A stretch of 64,000 nt of DNA from positions 8,917,301-8,981,300 of the forward strand of contig CM030848.1 in NCBI GenBank assembly GCA_018105865.1, read 5' to 3'. Below are positions 57,310 to 64,000 of this stretch, one piece after another. Position 1 is the stretch's first letter; every line of letters begins with the position of its first letter. The position numbers and the translations under genes were made by a program. Below the pieces are notes generated by a model. The model had not been told where the DNA came from, did no database searches, and was given only the letters and a program-made list of their open reading frames with translations. The stretch is from Metaphire vulgaris. Its lineage: Eukaryota; Annelida; Clitellata; Crassiclitellata; Megascolecidae.

Positions 57310-57616
57310 TCATTAATCAATCAACTTCTATAGCGCCACTATCATAATGCCCAGGGCATCAGCCGATGGCGCACCAAATCCAAATAGATTTAGAGCCAGG
57401 TCAATCCGGAAGATCAGTCCGAAACGGCGGGAGAGCAATATATGGAGGATAAGCCAAGTCAAACAGTTGTGTTTTAAGACCATATCTGAAAGATGATAAA
57501 TTGTTAGTTATACAGAGTGATGTTGGTAGTGAATTCCAGAGCTCAGGGCCACACACTGAGAAACAATTATAGTGACAATGACTGTGCTGTTGCACATAAC
57601 GCATTCTACTCAACAA
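57310..57616 (-). pseudogene. LINE ORF2 C-terminus plus 3' tail
   Basis: Minus strand reads FSVCGPELWNSLPTSLCITN, NLSSFRYGLKTQLFDLAYPP, stop, then a tail with GATGCCCTGGGCATTATGAT and GCGCTATAGAAGTTGATTGA. This anchors the unattached tails at 23003 and 37286 to the same CR1-like family. Confidence 0.75.
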
Positions 57617-57639
57617 ACCAATCAGTTATTGGCAGTATT

Positions 57640-58130
57640 TCAAGGAGGCGAGTCTGAAGATTCAGATACAAAACATCGGAAATGGTAAATTTCTATATCA
57701 TGTGTTCAAACTGTCCTCCACGTGCACCTCAAACTGCCCTCCACCGTTCGAAGTCTCTTTCGCCACTGTCCACTTGCTTTCTCAATTCAGTTGGGCGCTA
57801 TAGGGCCTAGTAGACCTACAGTTTGTCCCATTTCTCGGCACTGCGTGGTCTTTGCTTGCTGATATTCTCAATATTTGTCTTGTAGGTCCGTTCTTGCAGT
57901 AGTCTATGCCCCAGATTTTTAGTTCACGGGGTTTAGCTTGGTGACCACAGATTTTATGGGATGAAGTCTGCCAGCACAAGTTTCAGGAGTTCAACAGTAT
58001 CGCGAGAGTCCCATTGCGCCCGGAGTCGGAGACCCCATCCTGCTGGAACGTGAAGTAGTCCGATTTCTGCTTAATGTCAAGCAGAAGATCTCTCATCATA
58101 AGCAATACGTCCCGATATTAGGCTAGACCT
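57640..58130 (-). pseudogene. Tc1/mariner-superfamily transposase fossil
   Basis: Minus-strand frames contain YFTFQQDGVSDSGRNGTLAI, (shift) LVLADFIP, then AKPRELKIWGIDYC where SPDLNP.DY.IWG is normal, and a closing R....EGSLRC. The QQDG and xWGIDY blocks are the second and third catalytic regions of this superfamily. Frameshifts and stops show it is dead. The N-terminal half is absent. Confidence 0.7.
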
Positions 58131-58509
58131 ACTGGCCATTCACATTGACACCGGGGTCAGCATAGTACAGGTTGTAAAATGGGCAGCATGTGCTACATTT
58201 GTAGCTGCAATTATATAGCGATGTACAAAGTATGTTTATATAATATGCAAATGAAAATCATATCGCATAAAAGAAAATTTTCTAGCAAAGACAGTGATAT
58301 AATTTTCATAAAAATCGGCCTACAACCGTAGGCCTAACAGTTATAACCAAAATAAGCCTACAGAGGGATCCCGCTTTAATGAAACACCGCGTTCAAGAGT
58401 TCAAGGTCTACTGCTTCAAGTCGGCAAATAAAGATGTTTATGTTGGAAACGTTTGTAAATGTCGGTTCTAATTAATATACTCAAGAACTTTATCATGGGA
58501 AGGGGGGGC

Positions 58510-58741
58510 TTAGAACCTCTCGTGCGTTCTGGCGATTCTCGGGAGTGCGAAGAGCTGAGGACGCGGTTCGCCCGAGTCCGAGACGGTCTTCTGTCTTCTC
58601 TTCACTCTCACGACGACGACCACAACGGCGATGACGAGCACGAAGGCGATAATCGCCAGAATGACCAGAAGAGCGATGAATCCAGGGCTGCCGGCCGACA
58701 TGTTGCCTGCATAGATAAGCGATTGACGAGCAAAATTAAAA

Positions 58742-58788
<47 letters not shown>

Positions 58789-58789
58789 C

Positions 58790-58820
<31 letters not shown>

Positions 58821-58880
58821 GTAGTAATAATAATAATAATAATAATAATAATAGTAATAATAATAATAATAATAGTAATA

Positions 58881-58961
<81 letters not shown>

Positions 58962-61900
58962 TGATGAATATAATCCGTTGCCAAGACTCCCACGAGTTGG
59001 CATCCTATCAACAATTGGTTGGCCCCCATGATTAGAACTAAGTAAGAAGTTGCCACTCCAACGGCCCACACTTGCCAAATCCTGGAGCCGCCGCTGTAAA
59101 CCATGCCTTCAGGCGCTTAGGGCCTATGGTTTGGTGCGTTTGATTCAATAAAAATCGAAGTGGAGCGTCTTTTTGGCGGCCAGTTGTAGGCCTACAGAGT
59201 ATAGTTGGTGATGACAATATTTATAGTGCCATGATGCCATCCAATTAATAGATCGGGTGGGGAGGGGGTTATTTCATTGATCCGATGTTCTCTTAGAGTT
59301 TAGTTAAGACAGGTGCTGAGTAAAATTAAATTAACGACCAACCATTATTCACGGCTTGTGAGTCAGGATCTTCGACTCGTAAATTGGTCTGAACGTCGGC
59401 GCTGGACGTTTCCCTTTTCCGTCTGCCCGCCTTTACCATGCTTCGTTCATCTTCCGCCAGAGACCACACGTCACGCTTGCGCCGTGTATTCACTATAGAG
59501 GCGCATGTAGTCTAAAGTAAGTAAATAAGTAAGTAAGTAACCACGAAATTTCTATAGCGCTGTCCGAAAGCTTGGCGCAGTGCACCAGCTTATTCACGAG
59601 CGCTCAGTAGATCGGAGAGGGAGCTAAAAGTAAATACAAAAACTGAATATCGAATAGGACCCGTATAGAACCATCCGTCTAGGGTCTACTGGTTAAAAAG
59701 TAAGCCACAGGCAGGCGTGCCGAGAGAAATTCCGGGCCCCTGTGCAGAAGGGTCGGCGGGCCCCTCGCAAGTCTTCAGAAATTGCTGGTGACCTTTTTTT
59801 GCTTGTCTAGTTTTCATGTTTCACAATACGGCCGTGTGTTTGCAACTCTCGGAAACTAGTGATGACCTCTTTTTTGGCTTGTCGCTGTTTTCACCACGCT
59901 CTTTATGATATTATGATGTTCTCCGCGCCCGCCCCTGCCCTCGTATACTTGCCGGGCCCCTGTGCACATAACATGGTGGCCTCCTTTTTCGTATTATTAT
60001 TATTATTGTTATTAATAGGCCTACATAATATTACATCTTCATCATCGGCCCGGGCCCCCTCCAGGCCGCCGGGCCCCTGTGCATTTGCCCTCTGCCCCCT
60101 CTCGGCGGCCCTGGCTACAGGCATTGTAGGCCTATATTACTAAAAGCAGCAAAGTACCTGAAGAAATTAAGAGGGTTGAAATCTCATTTCTAGATTAGGC
60201 CTAAAACCTGTAGCTTAAGCCAAAAAATTTTCCAGTGGGGACAGGGCCTTGCGACGAAAAAATGAACAAATTTTCCAGGAGTGAAAGTTCATTGGATTCT
60301 TATATAAATTCATACTTTAACTTAGTACTGTATGTTATATGTTGCTTTTTTAGTAACTTTACTATTTTCATAACTCCACAATTTTCCAGGGGTGCAATTG
60401 CACCCCGTTGCGCCCCCTCCTCCGGACGCCCATGACTTTAACAGAGCAGGCCTATGGAGAAAAGGTTCAAGTAGATTTCCGCTAAATATCAACCTCTCTT
60501 TCAAAAGTAGCAAAAACCAAATTGTCACTAAATTAACTACCTGGTTGAGTGCGGGGCAGCTACTGTCTCCGACCATACAGAGTTTCAGAGCGCAGTGCAG
60601 GTACACGTTATTGCTACTCGACAGTTTGAAGATTGGTATAGCGCCACTTGTCACGATCATGTGGTTGTTAACGGGCGATGGTGTCCAGTACCAATATGGA
60701 CCTGTACTCTCTCCCGGAACTGGGCAACTGCAGATAGAAATTTGAGGTCGATTTTACTGATATATCTACCTTTAGATGACACGAATATGAACACACATGG
60801 CATTGTCACCGACATCCCAAGTTCAGGACTTGAGCAGCTAATTGACCATAGGCCTACAGGAATGCTTTTCTGTAAGTTTAAATAATTTAAGAAGTTCCCT
60901 ATTTCAACACTGTTATCTGCATTGGCGACGCAGGTATCAAACTAAAATTGTCCATCTTGAAATAGACGCCGTCGAGAAAGTACGTCACGCTAGTTTTTGC
61001 CTTTTTACCCCCTCCCCTGTCACAAACTTTCACAAATCTTGGACCCGGTGTTTTATCCAGATTCCAGACACCAGGCAAATTGACTTGGCTGGAGGGGAAA
61101 AGATACAGTTTAATGCAAAATTTGTGTCAGTGCTGGGATTTGTGGGGATTTGTGTGTGTGTGTGTGGTTTTTTTGGGTGGGGGGATTCTTCTCCTATCAG
61201 GCCTGTATAAAATAGTTCCGTCATTAGGTTTGTAGAATATTCATTGAGTTGTTTATTGTGACTGTAACTGCCTTTTCTAGACTGTTCTACTGCATGAGCG
61301 GAGCTTTTCTTCATAATGGACGATTCCGAAAATGGACAGTTACCTAAAGAAATTATTGTTGCGATCTATAATGATAAATTGCTAAATGAACCTAGCATTT
61401 TGTCCAATTCGTACGAATTCAGCGTTGCAAATTCAGCGTATTTGCAGGGTATGCTAAAATTGGGTTCGAAAAAAATAAGCAAAAAAAGGTTACTGCCCTT
61501 CTAAAAATTCTCCTCAATACGCCACTGGCTTAGAATTCTCCTCAAATTCCCGAACTGCCTTAAATCCCCCACGGCAGAGGAGAGTGGAGGCCTATGCAAC
61601 GCTGCGTATGATACTGTCCTGACTGGAGATTCTCTAAATTAAGATGAAATTTCATTTCAATCTACGGACTAGAATACTGGATTATTTATTCTGTCATAAT
61701 TAAGTTAACGGGTAGGCTAGTTGATTAACGGGTAGTGGCTAGTTGATGACAACGCATCTTTTGGATGGGAGGCTAACACGAGCAAAAAAAGGGTCGTTTG
61801 TCCATCAGAGCGGCCCCCGCCTAGTTCAACAAAGTGCCCCCGTTGCCAGTCGGCTAACCCTTTGTCCATGACGGCCGTTGGCGACGTTGACGCCGTGCAG

Positions 61901-64000
61901 CGCATCACCTGAAGACTCGCATAGGTCCCTACGCAACAACAGCAAAAACACACTCAGTCTGTGAAATTTCAGGAATTTCATGCAGAAGTAGGTTGCTCCA
62001 TGTCCCCTTGTAGCAACGCTAACGGATTCGATACAAAAAACTGTTTCCATGTTTAGGTATACCGTATACTCACGAGTTCGCCGCTCGTAGGAATTTTAAG
62101 AGAAAAAACTTGGTGCACGTTGGTAAGGCAGATAGACCTACTAGTTTATGATAATTGGGTTCGGTTTAGAAACGTTTTATAACAGTTGTGGGCATCTGAT
62201 CAGGGCGCGATTTGTAGGGAGAAGGGGGAATTTTCCCACCCACCCACTGCTACATCCCCCACCATTACATCCCCCACTGCTACACTTCCCCAACAACTAC
62301 ATCCCCCACGCTCGACATACCCCCCCCCTCACTGCTCTAGGTCACAAATCGCGCTCAGATGATCTGATGTCTAGAATATGAAAATGCTGGTCTACATTTC
62401 TCAATAATTTCCAATTATTATGCGCTTCTGAGAGGTCAAGAGAAGTTGACGTCGACAATTAATTTCATTTTTTTTACAAATAATCCAAATAAATAGGAAA
62501 TTTCATGGAATACTATTTATTGCAACGGAAAAAATCATAAACAAGGTCATCGCCGCCACATGTTGACACTTATTGAGAAAAAAGGGAGAAAGGTCTCATC
62601 ACCGCAAAATAATAACCTTGTGAACTTTCTAGGGGGGCATCACTGATCTCATGGGGTAAAAAGTTTTTGACATAATTATAGGGGGTCGCAGAAAGTTTGA
62701 CAATTTTTGACAAGTGGAGGGGTAAAAACTCGCCCACAAATTATTGATGTAATTAATGGACAGCCCCCTTATGCCAGTGATTGTTGTTTCGTAACGTTGT
62801 AGCATTAAGTGACTGAGTCTGCGCAGCGCACAGAGGACCGCAACAGGCCAAAGCCACCCTATTGATGTTTTCGTCTAATCGGACCTACCGTCCATGGTCA
62901 AGTCGATGACAAATTTGACCCTATCTCCGACGATCATGGTCGATCCCGGTGCGATCTTTCGACCGTACTGATCGGTCACCGAGATGGTGATCTCCGGATT
63001 CACCTGCGTGCCTTGGTCGTTCCCGTTAACCCTACACACGGCAAAACGATCGCATCAAACGAACGGATGCGAGATGAAATACTGTACACTCAAGCGACGC
63101 TCCATTTGGGCAAAGAAAGATGCAATCGATTGGTATAGACCTACTGGGGGCCGTCCATTAAATACGTCAACAAAATAGGGGGAGTTTGAAAAAGTTTGAC
63201 AAAAAGTTTGACAGTTATTGACAGGGGGAGGGGTCGAGAGAAGTTGACGTCAACAAGTTCACTCTTTTAATCCGCTTATTGCAGTGGTTCTCAGACCCAT
63301 ATTTGCCTCGCGGACCACTTTTGAAGATCAAAAATTTCTTGCGGACCACCTGAAAAATTTAGAAAAATCATGAGAAGCAAAAAAGGTAATCGCGCGTGAT
63401 CTTCGTCTCTCACCAGTGCCCCGACAAGCAAACAAGGTCGTCACCTTACTTGATTGTGCTGCTTGCTCTATGTCTAATTTTTTTATTAACGTCTTTTCAG
63501 AATTTGCCGCGGACCACTAGACACCCTCTCGCGGACCAATTTTGGTTCGCGGACCACGGGTTGAGAACCACTGGTTTATTGTGAACCTATATCAATGTTG
63601 CATTCAAAGGGTTCGCGACAATATTTTATGAGATAAAGATAATCTTCAGGATCCTTATTTTTCTATCGCGGTGTAGCGTAAGTTTGATAAGAATTTTACT
63701 TTACAATATTTGCATGTAAAAAATTACGCGCTGCTCCTGAATAGCTTAGGAACAACCAAAAAACAGAGACCGTCCGTCCCTAAAGGATATGTGCCTCTGT
63801 TCTTGAATACTAGCTTATAACAGGTCAATATATGCACAGATGTCTTTTACCTTCCGACTCCAATTCCAGCAAAGGTCTCGTCTTGGTACGCGGTGTACGA
63901 GCAGTAGGTGTTGAAGACTACCGGAAGGACAGAATCACTTGCCTGACCAGTAGAATCAAATTTCTGTATCTCGATTTTATTCATGTATCTTTTATTTTGA
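58510..64000 (-). CDS. Transmembrane zona pellucida (ZP) domain protein, 3' part
   Basis: Extracellular-matrix/membrane protein of the ZP-domain type. Exons recognised in transcript order: from the window end to 63851 (QKFDSTGQASDSVLPVVFNT then YCSYTAYQDETFAGIGVGR), 63031-62889 (NPEITISVTDQYGRKIAPGS, MIVGDRVKFVIDL), 60727-60541 (YWYWTPSP, IVTSGAIPIFKLSSSNNVYL, HCALKLCMVGDSSCP), 59492-59343 (NTRRKRDVWSLAEDE, GRRKRETSSADVQTN), 58706-58510. The ZP-C signature PIFKL..SNNVYLHC.LKLC is clear. RRKR furin-type sites follow it. The last exon encodes a helix (GFIALLVILAIIAFVLVIAV) and a short basic cytoplasmic tail ending THERF. At least one exon between 62889 and 60727 was not found, and the phase between 60541 and 59492 does not match directly, so the exon set is incomplete. 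Confidence 0.82.
58744..58963. repeat. (AAT)n microsatellite with AAC/AGT variants
   Basis: About 220 bp immediately upstream of the acceptor of the last ZP-gene exon, on its intron side. It gives spurious poly-Leu/poly-Ile frames on the minus strand. Confidence 0.95.
59706..60121. mobile_element. MITE with GCCGAGAG ends
   Basis: Left GCAGGCGTGCCGAGAG and right CTCTCGGCGGCCCTGGC are inverted repeats; GCCGGGCCCCTGTGCA recurs inside. Two inverted copies of the shared internal word lie at about 59787 and 59861. No coding capacity. Confidence 0.65.
61048..61215. mobile_element. Small MITE, TGTTTTATCCAG family, second copy
   Basis: Opposite orientation to 6102-6248. Left GTGTTTTATCCAG, right CAGGCCTGTATAAAA. 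Shares CAAATTGACTTGGC and a (TG)n stretch near 61150. Confidence 0.7.
62201..62357. mobile_element. MITE with CAGGGCGCGATTTGT ends
   Basis: CAGGGCGCGATTTGT on the left is mirrored by ACAAATCGCGCTCAG on the right. The interior repeats CTACATCCCCCAC several times. No coding capacity; target duplication not clear. Confidence 0.65.
62431..62768. mobile_element. MITE of the GGGGCTGTCCATTAATTATG family, left-truncated
   Basis: Matches the interior and right end of the complete copy at 14434, finishing TGTAATTAATGGACAGCCCC. It lies between ZP-gene exons. Confidence 0.8.
63144..63269. mobile_element. MITE of the GGGGCTGTCCATTAATTATG family, left end only
   Basis: TGGGGGCCGTCCATTAAATA and GGGGAGTTTGAAAAAGTTTG through GAAGTTGACGTCAACAAG match the left third of the complete copy. 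The remainder is missing; a hAT MITE begins 12 bp further on. Confidence 0.75.
63282..63573. mobile_element. hAT MITE (CAGTGGTTCTCA ends)
   Basis: Terminal repeats CAGTGGTTCTCAGA and GTTGAGAACCACTG. Flanking 8-mers GCTTATTG and GTTTATTG differ at one base, as expected for an ageing hAT duplication. CGCGGACCAC-type words repeat inside, and two copies of the shared internal word lie at 63373 and 63423. It is inserted in a ZP-gene intron. Confidence 0.88.

Noticed and set aside
58736..59104. Poly-Leu/poly-Ile/poly-Tyr frames resembling membrane proteins
   Set aside because: They arise from the (AAT)n array in the last intron of the ZP gene; the real membrane helix is in the adjoining exon at 58510-58706.

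Overview
This window is non-vertebrate animal DNA, AT-rich and intron-rich. It carries parts or all of four protein-coding genes embedded in a dense field of transposable-element relics and microsatellites. The gene set (a Cav2 calcium channel, a NUDT18-type Nudix hydrolase, SPOP and a ZP-domain membrane protein), long introns with GT-AG (occasionally GC-AG) borders, and abundant hAT/mariner MITEs and LINE tails suggest a marine invertebrate bilaterian. The sequence alone does not fix the phylum. None of the genes is intact as a single open frame; all were assembled here by joining exons at splice sites whose phases agree.

Layout. 1-21.8 kb (+): the 3' part of a voltage-gated calcium channel alpha1 gene of the Cav2 class, from domain IV S5 to the C-terminal DEDWC. 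It has twelve constitutive coding exons in the window plus a pair of equal-length alternative pore-loop exons, and two damaged copies of the preceding S4-S5 exon. 22.5-27.6 kb (-): a complete seven-exon NUDT18-like gene, convergent with Cav2. 27.6-33.3 kb: spacer with a hAT relic, LINE pieces and one LINE insertion bounded by 13-bp target-site duplications. 33.3-45.7 kb (-): a complete nine-exon SPOP gene (MATH, BTB, BACK). 45.7-58.5 kb: gene-free stretch with a 3.1-kb long-terminal-inverted-repeat transposon, a hAT element with perfect 8-bp target duplications, a tRNA-like SINE candidate, a mariner transposase fossil and an (AAT)n array. 58.5-64 kb (-): the 3' exons of a transmembrane ZP-domain protein, running off the window end.

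The genes are functionally unrelated and do not form an operon. The most interesting observations are: (1) two 92-bp, same-phase exons encoding alternative turret/pore-helix segments of Cav2 domain IV, which must be mutually exclusive to keep the frame; (2) tandem decayed copies of the S4-S5 exon just upstream; (3) a short motif, GACAAGCAAAAAAGGTCATC and close variants, that recurs inside MITEs whose terminal repeats differ; (4) the long-inverted-repeat transposon; and (5) two GC-AG introns in conserved genes.
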